Shown here one piece after another: positions 37,201-48,049 of a DNA stretch of 64,000 nucleotides. The position numbers were made by a program, and so were the translations under genes. The notes under the pieces are model-generated. The model saw nothing but the letters and a program-made list of their open reading frames with translations. It did not search any database and was not told where the DNA came from. Positions within the stretch are counted from its first letter, which is position 1. Each line of letters opens with the position of its first letter. Origin of the DNA: Glandiceps talaboti (lineage: Eukaryota > Hemichordata > Enteropneusta > Spengelidae); the NCBI RefSeq assembly GCF_964340395.1, contig NC_135563.1, positions 16,918,151-16,982,150 of the forward strand, read 5' to 3'.

Positions 37201-38073
37201 GTTAAATTATGCACAGCAGACCCCTTTTGGTGAACTTTTAAGAAAAAGAATATGTCTCAAGGGATAAAACTAATGTAGGCTGCATGTCACAGATTGAGTC
37301 GAAAGATCAAATGTCAACATGGTGAGGTGTGAAAGAACACTGAGAATATTGAGATACAAATGAAAGAAAAAAATGTTATTTCTTTTATTCATAACTTTGA
37401 TATTTACTTTTTCATTGAAAATTAAATACATATATATAAACAGACTTTACGTTAAAACGAAAATAAATAAGCTACTCTTGTTTATTTTTGGTTTCTATGG
37501 AGACGTTGCTGAAAAGATCTAGACAAAAAAATCCCAAGTGATAATTTAAGATTGAAAAAAAAATCATATCTTAGTAACATTGAATTCAAAGTTTGTCTTT
37601 CTTATTCATCAAATAATCCAAATACCTAACTGAAATTAACATTAAAAGACGCAGACGACAGCTTGAAATCTTCACGTGACACAAATTTCTTTACGGTGAC
37701 CAAATATTGCAGCTACCTTAACACATCAGTGACTATGAAATTGGAATGTTTCAGTTAAAAATTGATTGACAGTTTTATATCGTGGTTAAGGTTAGCATTA
37801 ACGTTTTAAAGGCAGTGCACGGGGTCGTTGTTTTCTTCATGTTTCCCTCTACAAGAGGTGAATGCAATGGCTGTAGACCAGCTAGTATGCGGACATCGAA
37901 ACGTGTTGCCGTGGACGAAAGTCTTGAAATGAAAGTTGTTTTATTGCAGGTCACATGATATTTACGACAGTAAAGAATTGTTTTTCATCACTGGTCTCAA
38001 GTCCGAATACGACAATGTTGACGTATTGATCACGTCGTTATTTTACTTCGAGTGGTCGTGTGAGGGCGTCTAA
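34289..38073. other. Intergenic between converging genes
   Basis: This lies between the 3' end of the 282-aa gene (+) and the 3' end of the FAM124 gene (-). AATAAA at 35388-35393 (+) is a possible distant polyadenylation signal. No recognisable protein was seen. Two single copies of the 43-bp repeat core lie near 35.9-36.0 kb. Confidence 0.55.
35881..36043. repeat. Inverted pair of 43-bp-repeat cores
   Basis: On the minus strand 35881-35902 reads GCCAGAGGATAAAATGTAGC plus AA, one mismatch from the minisatellite unit at 23308-23815. On the plus strand 36025-36043 reads GATAAAATGTAGCAATGTT. The two face each other about 120 bases apart, so a small element with these as ends or sub-ends is possible. 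Confidence 0.55.
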
Positions 38074-38079
38074 TTTATT
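38074..38079 (-). terminator. Polyadenylation signal of FAM124 gene
   Basis: TTTATT on the plus strand is AATAAA on the minus strand, about 175 bases past the FAM124 stop codon. A second AATAAA is at 37940-37945. Confidence 0.55.
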
Positions 38080-38254
38080 GGTCGTCAGTCAGTCATCACT
38101 ATCTAAATTCGTTCCCAAGTGCTGGGACACGAGATTTCAAGTCCTGTGGTTACATCATCAATTCGAGAAATCCTTTGTGTATGGCGTGAGGGTCATATAC
38201 TAAGCAACGACCTTCACCTCCAATGTCAAGGTCAAATGCAATATCGATATTTTA

Positions 38255-39267
38255 TCAGATATAGAGGACGTTTTCCTCGTCGGTTGTATCTGAGTCGTCT
38301 GAGAACGAATGGAAGGAGTGACTAGATATTGACGACGGAGGTGTGGACGCTTTGGAGTGGTTGGAAAGTACAGGTGATGTTGAAAATTCTCTCGCCGATT
38401 CGTAGGCAGAACTTACAGATGTTACGGAAGGCCGACGAACGGAAGAAGTTCGGCGCTTCTGTCCGGGAACTGTTAGTGTGTTGATACCTTGGTTACCACG
38501 CTGAGTAGGGGGAACAAGAAGAAGAATCCTGTTGCCATCATAGTCGGTAGTCTGCCATCTACGATCGCTTATAGGAAAGCATTGGTTCGGAAGCAACGGT
38601 ACCATTTGTCCGATTTCTTCAATCTTAAATTGAAGCATTGTCATGTCGGAGACTCTAGGCTTCAGTCCCTTTGGAAGTCTCTTTAACGCCAACTGAATCT
38701 CCAATTTAATTTCATTGCTGCGGAAAACGGTGAAAAAGCAGAATCCGTTTCTGTTCAGGCGGACGTCCTTCTTCAATAAAGTACTGTACAATTGTATAGT
38801 ATCATTGTAGTTCTCATCCGACACGAACACCATGAACCGGAGATTGTCACGTTTGCCGTGTACCTGGCGTACGGCCCAAAGTGGCATGCCGAGCGAAAAG
38901 AAATAAAAGTCTTGGCTATTTGACGGCACTGACATTATATTTGATGCTAGGCGGTCACGATGATGTAGTTGCCATGGTGATTTATGGAAGTACTTCTGAG
39001 CGTGCAAGATACGGTCCATACCAAAGTCTTCCTGCAGGAACAACACGACGCCCGTTGAGGGCGTTGTACCGTTGATACCGATACCGTTTTGCTCAGAGTT
39101 GCTTGCTTCACCTCTCTCTACGATGTTGAAAATCTTCAGTTTGGGTATGATAAGATCAATGAGGGGTTGTAATAACTTCTTTGTGACGTCACTTTCACCA
39201 TAATTTGTCATCAAATGCATAGTCATCAGATAGTGGTCAGAACTTCTCCCATCGTCCCACTCATCAT
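38255..39267 (-). CDS. FAM124-family protein, exon 2 (conserved domain and C-terminus)
   Basis: This exon encodes residues 458-794 of the predicted protein. The conserved FAM124 domain spans about 468-711. Matches to vertebrate FAM124 that I recall include VVLFLQEDFG, SQDFYFFSLGMPLWAVR, LKRLPKG and VPLLPN.C.PISD.RWQTTDYDGN. The function of FAM124 is not established. The segment DENYNDTIQLYSTLL and the closing DYDGNRILL resemble the two half-modules of vicinal-oxygen-chelate folds (inference). The tail (712-794) is Ser-rich and ends in acidic DDSDTTDEEN. The acceptor, TTTCCTTCATATTTGTAG on the minus strand, has its AG at 39269-39268. The exon starts with two bases that complete a GAT codon with the single base left by the upstream exon. 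The ATG at 39226 is internal (Met472), not the start, since DEWDDGRSSDHYL before it aligns with the family. Confidence 0.9.
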
Positions 39268-41272
39268 CTACAAATATGAAGGAAATAAAACAGAATTTAG
39301 TGTTGACACTAGTACTAATTGAGAGGGGGCTGGCAATCAGTCAGTCAGTCAGTCAGTCAGTCAGTCGGTCGGTCGGTCGGTCGGTCGGTTGGTCAGTCAG
39401 CGACAGATATAAACAGAAAGAGGAGCGGGGAAGGAGGGACTGAGAGAGAGATGCAGGGAGAGAGGAGGGGGAGACTGACAGAGACAGAGGAAGCGAGAGC
39501 GGTTATAAGTTCGAGACCTGTATGCGTACTATGTATATTTTGAATGTGAGTGTGTGTAATATAGCTGATAGATGATAAGAACGATGCAGTGCTGATAGAA
39601 TTGGTGATGATGGTATGACGACGACGGTGACGTCGATTACATTGCAAGATTAGGATTAGATTAAGATGTGATTGCAATAAGTAAGTTACGTCAAAGATGC
39701 ACATAGACCCGATTCTTACACCAATACACAACCCAGGGTACAAAACACGTTGTTGCTTACATGTGTCATCGAAAGAACACAAATAATTAAGGACAGTTAT
39801 GTTAATCAACAACAAAAGATGAACCCAAGCGAAATGAAATGTTGCTATGTACAATACTGTCAGAGTCCATATATGGTCATACAGACAATACTAAGGATTA
39901 ACGCAATTAGTACTTATCAGTTATTCACTCAATTCTTTGGAATTGTTCTAAGCTTTTATTGTTCTTGGCTCTAAAAATACGAAGTAGGTGGCAACCTGGA
40001 CCGAAATACAATATAGAAAATCAAATTTCAAGGTCGGAAATAAGGATTTATTGATGAGTTTTATTCGATTTTTGGACTCACGTTTTTAAAACGTGCGATG
40101 TCATGCAGCGAGTGTGGTGGTGTGTGTATGGACGATGCATTGGGTTAGAATGTATTTGCAAACAACATTTTACCCCTTCGCCATATACCAGCTTATATGT
40201 GTCCCCTTTCAATTCCTTAACATTATATCATGTTCTGATGGTTAGCTTCCCAAAATGTGAAAACCGTGTTGTGTTTGTAAATACTATTGACCTGATTGTA
40301 GGAACACCTTCTCATGAATGTGTGACCAAAACAAAAAGAAGTTAGTGCTTCACGTGACATGGTATCCGAAATGCAGCTGAGGGAAAATAACCAGCTGCTT
40401 GTTTTCAAGTCACCAAAAAAGTATTCACTGTTTAGCAAAATATTCGATTGTTATCAAATCCAAACACTGGCTTTCATTCTTGCTTGATACATTTCGTCAG
40501 TAGAGATTTGAAGCTAAAGTGTCAGCAGCATGCATGTCCTTTTTAGACTCACATTACCGCAATCCTTTTTCTCTGTTCTGTTGTCAAATGTTTCGAATAT
40601 TATATTTTGGTGGAATAAATTTGTCAAATTTATCGGCCGATGAATATCTTAACCTGTGGAAACTGTAAAGGCATGGGTATTTATAACTGGCGTTGCTGTA
40701 CATGCGTAGTCGACGTGGCATATATCAGTCCGAGTCTTATACATTCATCACTGAGAGCTTTATGTGTAACATCTACTTCGCGTTAACAAACAGCTTTCTC
40801 CTTCAAAGTAGTTGTTCACAAACTTGTCAACAAACTTGATACAATTAAACGTACACGTGTATGTGTTTGCTTGTAATGACTCGACACTATTCACCATGTA
40901 ATCGTCAATGGAAAAAAATTCACATTATATGCAATTAATAGCGTTGTCACACCCATAATATTTCATCGTCAGAAAATGCAAATGTGGTCTTCTAATTAAT
41001 ATGTTGTATCCAAATTAAGTGGATATGCGAACAATTGTATTGTTTTGTTTTGTTTTAAAAGGTTAATATGAACAACTCAAGTATGTCGTTTCACCAAATA
41101 ATATAATATAATTTTACACAGTAAGTGCATTGTTTTGTCAAATTAATGTAATATTACATATATAGTTTAGAATTTGGCCAAATTAACTTATGTGTATTAT
41201 TTGGTATCTTTCCCTTTTGAAAACGGTTCATATCTTCTGTGGTCTAGGGGGAAAATTTGTTACAAATCTCAC
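39268..41272 (-). other. FAM124 intron, 2005 bp
   Basis: It is bounded by a donor GAAG|GTGAGA (GT at 41272-41271) and an acceptor TTTGTAG (AG at 39269-39268) on the minus strand, with phase 1. It contains the CAGT/CGGT microsatellite. No other coding sequence was recognised. Confidence 0.75.
39337..39400. repeat. (CAGT)n / (CGGT)n microsatellite
   Basis: About seven CAGT units, then about seven CGGT units, then CAGT again. It is followed by a purine-rich GAGA/GGGA tract to about 39500. It lies inside the FAM124 intron. Confidence 0.9.
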
Positions 41273-42644
41273 CTTCGAACATTGAATATGATGATGAAGT
41301 CATTGCTGGGCATGACACTCTGCGTTTCACATTGACAGTTGTTTTTCCAGCAGTAGATGCGGTTTTGTCTTGCATACCAGCCACCATATGATTTACTGGG
41401 GATCTACAGGCCGATTTCCTTCTTGCCCACAGAACGGTGTCAACAGAACTAGTACCTCTCCGTAGTGGTTGCTTACTTTGGCGAGGACTCAGTTGCGGCC
41501 TTGAACTACCGAAGTAAAGTTCGCTACCAAGTAGATGATTTCTTCCTTTCTGCACCCGGCTATCGTCATATTGTAGATTTTTAAGAATGGTTTGGTGTAC
41601 TTCTGGTGTATGGGAGATTGAATATCTTCGAGATAGCTTTGTTGCTTTTGAAGACAACTTCTTTCCACTGACAGAGGGTTTCATATTGACAGAATCTGTT
41701 GTAGTAATAACTCGAAGACCTGTCTGAAGTACTGCAGTCTTAGTTGGCTTAAAAAAGATATTCAACTCTCTCTTTGTCTCATCGGACTCGCTGTCAGAAG
41801 AAGGAGGCTGTGTTTGTTCAGAAACTAGTACTTGTGGACGTCTTTGGACAACATGTCCACGCTTGTCGAATGGACCCGTTTTGGGTTCGGAAATCCTATC
41901 AACGAGACCGGGGCTACCTCTTGATACGGACGAATGCTTGGATTGTTTATCGTCACTTGTACTTGTGAACGAATGTCTTCTCACTACTAATGTTTTATCG
42001 TGTTCTTCGTGACCTCCGATGTAGTATCTACCTGATGGTGAAGTTTTTATTTCGGCTTGTCTATTCATGAGACTACGATCGGAATGCGTATTTTGTTGCC
42101 TAATACCCTCATTAACGTTGTACCTGTGTTGTTGGCTGCTTGTATGTTGTGTAAGATTACGTGAAGTGTTGTCATTATGTCCTTGATCAACTGTGATAAT
42201 AGGTACGTCGTTTGAATCATTACTCAACACTACGGGACGGAAAGTTTTCCCCGAAACAGGCGTAAATGCAGACGCGCGTCTTGTTTGGTGATCGTCTGCT
42301 TTGGTTTCCACCTGTTCTGCCTGCAAAGTAACATCAAGTGACTGACCAATTTCTTCGTCTGCTTCACTTATGGTATGTAAGATTGGCACGTCGTCAAAGT
42401 CATCGATATCTGATAAAGCTAATAATGCATCTTCATCTAGAATGATAGTATCGTCTTCGGTAATTGTGTCATCTTGAATGTCATTTGTCTTCATGCTATT
42501 CTCGTCTTGAGATGAAACGGTTGGAGCGCTGCTTGACCTGGTAGTCAGTGCCATCATAGTTGCTTCTTCGACATCAACTTTGGACAGATATCGTTGTTCC
42601 GATTCTTGACAAACAAGATTAGGCGTGCTTGTAGCTCTAACCAT
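41273..42644 (-). CDS. FAM124-family protein, exon 1 (long disordered N-terminus)
   Basis: This exon encodes residues 1-457 plus one base of codon 458. The ATG (42644) has good context (GTCATGG) and an in-frame TGA nine bases upstream. The region is polar and disordered: Ser/Thr-rich, acidic around 55-110 (DDTITEDDTIILDEDALL), basic near the end. RATSTP (3-8) and RRVSCP (441-446) match the mode-1 14-3-3 pattern RxxSxP. The exon ends at a consensus donor GAAG|GTGAGA. Reading through it gives only nine further codons (466-aa frame). Donor phase 1 fits the downstream FAM124 exon exactly, giving a 794-aa protein against roughly 450-550 in vertebrate FAM124A/B. If the splice is wrong, this would be a separate disordered protein. 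Confidence 0.75.
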
Positions 42645-44502
42645 GACTTGTCAAGCACTAATTATCATAACATCTTGGAACTCAGTGGCAAAAACTCTTT
42701 TCCACTATGATCTCTGCATACATTGGTATATAACAAGCAACAGTCTCCCCATATCCTAGTCCTTCCTCGTGGTCACTGCAGTCTTTACTACTACAGACCA
42801 AATTACAGTCTCAGACAACATATTTTGGAAGGAAAGCTACAAACAATGTGATGTCATTTGACTAGTTAATCTTATTGTCAATAGCATACAGATAGTCCAT
42901 GTAAGACAATAACGGAAATCAATAACGTCAAAGTCATTTAAATGTGATTCTTATCGGTTTATTGACTGCCCCCTAGCGGTAGATAATACTATAATAAGAC
43001 CAGGCCATCGAGGATAATTGCAGAAAAAAACTAAAGTCAGCCACGCCAGCGCCGATCTGGACTTTGAATAAAGCGTTAATCTCCCCTATTCTTTCGGTTT
43101 AACTCTCATTTAGTGGGTTTGTTATTACCAATTACTTCTACCAAGAACCAAATATTCAAAGCGTTTTTGAATATTTGCCGTGCTATCAGGGGGAAGACAC
43201 TTGATATTTTGCCAAAGAAACAGTTTCTGAATATTCTGTACCGTTATGTGAACGTTATATGCTAATTTTTACATATACCAGTTCTTAAGCTATTAAGTAA
43301 ATCGTTAAGACTATTTTTGTAGAAAGTGGTCCAACTGTTTCTAAAACTACTTGATATTGATTGATGACGTACAGCCACTTGTGGTTTTCGATTTCTCTGA
43401 AATTGTCTTTATGTTTCTTCGTCAAGTCATTAACGGTTGAACAATATGTGGGTGAAATATCAAGAATGTACAGTTGAGATTCTGAAGAATGGCGATTGTA
43501 CAACAAGTACTTGTGAGCAACTATCTATGTTGTATTTGCCGTTACTAAAACTACTACAAATCACACAATACTCATCAACTTTAAGAGTTAGCTGTATTCT
43601 ATCTTGGACCACTATACTTCATAGTAGTTTGAGATTCAATAGGCGTACCTGATACCTGTCCTTGGTGTAATTGGTTACTAAGAAAAGAATGGAACTGGTC
43701 AATTGGAAGTCAATCACGTTATAATTAAGTCGGATTTGTTAAGGAGATTATTGTCAGGATCCAAAATTTCGCCCAAGTTCAACGCATAACTACAATTGTA
43801 ACATTTAATGAATTTCATTTTCAATAAAATACTATAGCCTTGACCTTAACAGCAATGGGGTGGTGAAATTCATTGCATGTGATAATTGTCTAAAAGAAAA
43901 GAGTTTTACTTTTTCGTTTGGTAGCTATGGTAAATCAATGTGTTAATTATTACAAAGGGGTTTTCCAATACCATAGAGCAATGTAACAGTATCGATTTCT
44001 GGAAAGTTCAGTGTGACCTAGAACTTGTCTTAAAATGACTCAAGACTGACTAAACAGGGTGAGTGAGTGAATACACTATGATGTATGTTGTCATAAAGCT
44101 TCACTGTAAATTAGATTGGATTGAAAATACCAACTCCATTATTAAGAAAGCTAACACTCGTCTGTAGTACCTTGGGAAACTTAAGTCATTTGGTGTCAGT
44201 CATGACCTTTTACTGAGGAGTATTTTTAATGTTGTAGTTTGACATTATTCGAAGGGGAGGTAATTTTTCCGAAATGAAAAGAGGAGACTAATAAAAAAAA
44301 GTTAATTACATGTTATAAAAGATGCACGAGTCTATTCTTCATGATCGAATTCTATAAGCCTAGGTCGGATTGTGGGTACGAACTTAAAATAACTGTTATT
44401 GATTTCTACGCTTTAGGTGTTCTTGCGGTTTTCTTTTCAGTGAGAGAAAGAGAAGGGGCAACTAAATAAGAAAGTGAGATATACAGAAAGAGGAGTCAGA
44501 CA

Positions 44503-44594
44503 CAGGCAGGCAGGCGGGCGGGCGCGGCTGGACGGACGGACGGACGGACGGACGGACAGACAGACAGACGGACAGACGAGACAGACAGACGTAC

Positions 44595-44636
<42 letters not shown>
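44503..44636. repeat. (CAGG/CGGA/CAGA)n compound microsatellite
   Basis: CAGG and GGCG units are followed by (GGAC)n, mixed CAGA/CGGA units, then (CAGA)n to 44636. A GTACTA interruption sits near 44591. Confidence 0.9.
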
Positions 44637-46109
44637 TATTGGCCGGATAAAGACAAGGACAACATTTGAGGTGGTGCTACTTGTCAAAAAACAACAACTA
44701 GAAATAGTGTCCACCAGGATATCTATTGTAAACGAAAATTAATTGTAACTACACAAATTAAACTCAAAGCGCCATCATCGACAGTTACACGTACAGTTCA
44801 ATATTATCCCTTTAAAAATAGACATAAATAATGCCAAGTAAAGCAGTGTAATCACAAGGTTAATTTCAAATGACCTATCTTACGAATAACATTAAATTTG
44901 CCGGCATCAATTCAAAAGAGGCCTGCAAACAAACAGAAAGCAATATTTCCTGCCTATATGCTAAAATCATTCAACTGTCTTTAACTCCATCGCTTGGATC
45001 ATTTTATCACTTATGCGTATAATATTTTTGTATTATAAAAGTTCTATACTAGTGTTTACATAACATAATAATATTTTGTCGCTATGTAACGACCACTTTA
45101 CCAAGATATAACTTTTTAATATATATAGTGAAGGCTCTTCAGCTGAGACAAACGGGCACCAAGAACCTACGCATGCGCTCAATGTCGATGGTGCCATAGA
45201 ATGCAAGTGTGACATTTTTTTAGATTTTCATATTTCACTCTTTGCTGACGTTACATCTCAAAACCATGTCAAAATTTTAAGCCAGTCTGTTTTGTTTTTT
45301 TTTGTAAATTGGCAGAAGACGTTGGTCGTTTAATTAGATGTATTATGACAAATTTATCAGTCTTATTTGTATTCTAAATTTACCACCTTGATTAGTCATA
45401 GCAGAAATACAAATAAACCACTTGTTTTCAGTCGAGAAATGGCTGTTTTCACGTGCACTATGTTGAAGAGTTAACAAATAAATATCATGTCTACTTTTTG
45501 TGAAGGAGCTACTAGACCCGAATTTTAGTAATTTCCCATTATGGAATATACCTCACCCCAGAGTATATTCGATTTTTAACTGTATTTTAGAGAGGTCGTG
45601 CGTTGCAGGATTGGTGAAAAAGAGTTGTCTATTAAAGTCTTCTAAGCATAAAGAACTGCAACTAAGATAAATATTAGCTTTACCTTTTGTTCCCCCGTTA
45701 ATCAAACTGTCTCCTGGCCAACTACCCCTCATTAATAACCATCCTAATCTTATCTGTGTATCAAAATCCAATCATCGCTATATTATCTCTAGGGGACTGG
45801 TAATTATTTTAAAATGATGCATACAAATCGTCATTTCTTTGGGGAAGAGGGTAGGAGTTATTTTCGTTTTTCTATTATCATGAACCCTGGAAATTGAGCT
45901 GGTCATAAAACTATATGAATGAACAAACAGTTCTTATTTGTTTGTACGTCCCTTCCCAAAGGTAAACCATGACTAATAACATAACAGATACATCGGTGTC
46001 ATAACATATATCATTCTGACTAGTTTTAGTTCTTTCTTTCAAGGCAGATGGATTATGCGAAATGCATAATCTTTAAAAAAAACACCGTGTTTTGATGTCA
46101 TCCTTTTGT

Positions 46110-46127
46110 ATTGTATAATTATACAAT
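46110..46127. repeat. AT-rich palindrome
   Basis: ATTGTATAATTATACAAT is a perfect 18-base palindrome, or 20 with the flanking T and A. It could form a cruciform or be a small binding site. No further symmetry extends from it. Confidence 0.7.
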
Positions 46128-46256
46128 ATCAAATCAAACCTTGAACTTTGAACTCATTAGAGTCACAACAAACATGAGATGATATCTGCCGCGAGTTCCA
46201 AGAAGAACAGCGTTATTCTCGTTAATTTCACTTCTCAATGAGAAATTTGGATATTT

Positions 46257-46292
46257 GGAGGCGGGGAGGGGAGGGCGAGGAGAGGGGAGGGG
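46257..46292 (+). other. G-rich tract, G-quadruplex candidate
   Basis: GGAGGCGGGGAGGGGAGGG is followed by CGAGGAGAGGGGAGGGG. At least four runs of three or more G lie within 31 bases, with loops of one to about seven bases. It is isolated in AT-rich sequence. Confidence 0.6.
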
Positions 46293-47732
46293 TTTTATCC
46301 AAGCGAAGGAGCTGTATTTATTCTGCTGTGTGTTATTTTTTTATTATCATTAACCCCTTACACCTTTTTTCTGTGTCGCTGTAAAACTGATGCCAACTTT
46401 CCACGGTAGTATAAGTAATGCACGTGAAGATGGCAGGGAGTATATACGTTGAGAATGCTTCAAACTGCCAGTCTGATTCTAAGTTTGCATTCACCTGTAG
46501 GAGATTTCTGATTTTCAAATTTTGTTCTCGGGTTTCTCTTTTCATATTTATTTTCTTTACCCTTGATTGCCGACTTTTGATATTTACTGTAAAGTATCAA
46601 CAAGTGACAAGGGGTTTATATGTTGAAAATATTTCTCGTTCAGTGTTGATTCCCTAGAGATGGGAAACCGCAGAATGAAGCGCGCCACCAGCGATGAATC
46701 TATCAATTTATAAGGTTCGTCGAGAAATGTGAAAAATTCAAGGTGAATGCCGCACACTCTGAGTTCAATAATAGTACATAGCAATGAATCACAACAGAAT
46801 GACAAAGAGATTTGGCGTGTGTGTACAATACGTAATTACTATATAGAAAATACTGCTAAGACAAACACCAAAAAACATAGTCATGTATATAATATTCATT
46901 TCTTTTTTTAATCTTGGCTACTGTTGTAGGTCTTATATCTGGTAGGAATGTGGTAAAACAGACTACCCATGGACCCAATAACTTCACGAAAACCCGACGA
47001 AACGGTAATAACCCTTATTCTTATCATTATTTGGACCGGATCATGTTAACGTATTTCTACTCTCATCAGCTGGTCCCATCAGACTTAATTTAATATACGA
47101 TGGTGGTCAAGGCAGCCTCCTGATTTCAACAATTGTATTTTTGGCTCAAGTGGCAGATAATGAAGTTAATCGTGATATTGAGAAAGAAGTTTAATGCCAC
47201 TTTCATTACTAACATGGAAATAACATGGCCAACGTTAAAGAAATGGGTCAGATCTGACATTATATTTTGTTATTTTTTGTTTTGTTTCAAAGAATTACGA
47301 ATGCCATTGTACTTATTGAAGCATGTTTAATCGCCAGTAGTAACGGTAAGAAATGTAGCATAGCAGGTATGCAAATGAGTCAATGACGTAATTTACGATG
47401 CGCCCAAATATCCCCACTAATATCAGGACCCGAAAATGCACAAACGAAAATTTGTCAAGGCGAATATAGTGTGTTATATTTATTTGAAAGATCAGGATGA
47501 ATACGATTCTCAAAAATAGTCTTAATTCAAAATTTAACTTTGAGATAAAATTGTTGTTATTTCAATTTGCCCCATGTGAGCCTTTAACGGAAGCGACATT
47601 TATTTCGAAGACATAATTTTCTGTATATGTCTAAATTTGTAATTCTATAAGCACTTATGATGTAACGATTGCGTACCAGAATTCATTGAGCGTTACTGTG
47701 GAACGAATGAGTATGCTACAAACTATGTGCTA

Positions 47733-47764
47733 TCAATCAATCAGTCAATCAGTCAATCAGTCAG

Positions 47765-47800
<36 letters not shown>

Positions 47801-47893
47801 CCAACCAATCAACCAATCAATCAATCAATCAACCAACCAATCAACCAATCAACCAATCAATCAACCAATCAACCAATCAACCAACCAATCAAC

Positions 47894-47928
<35 letters not shown>

Positions 47929-47933
47929 CCAAC

Positions 47934-47968
<35 letters not shown>

Positions 47969-47976
47969 CCAATCAA

Positions 47977-48048
<72 letters not shown>
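47733..48048. repeat. (CAAT)n/(CAAC)n/(CAGT)n microsatellite, about 315 bp
   Basis: Long CAAT units with interspersed CAAC and, at the left end, CAGT units. It ends in AAAGAAACAATTTATATAGC followed by GCC, a motif that accompanies such repeats in many marine invertebrate genomes (recalled, not searched). It encodes spurious SINQ-repeat peptides. Confidence 0.9.

Positions 48049-48049
<1 letters not shown>

Noticed and set aside
39224-39226. ATG at 39226 as the FAM124 start codon
   Set aside because: The frame is open upstream to a good acceptor, and the residues before it align with the family, so this Met is internal.
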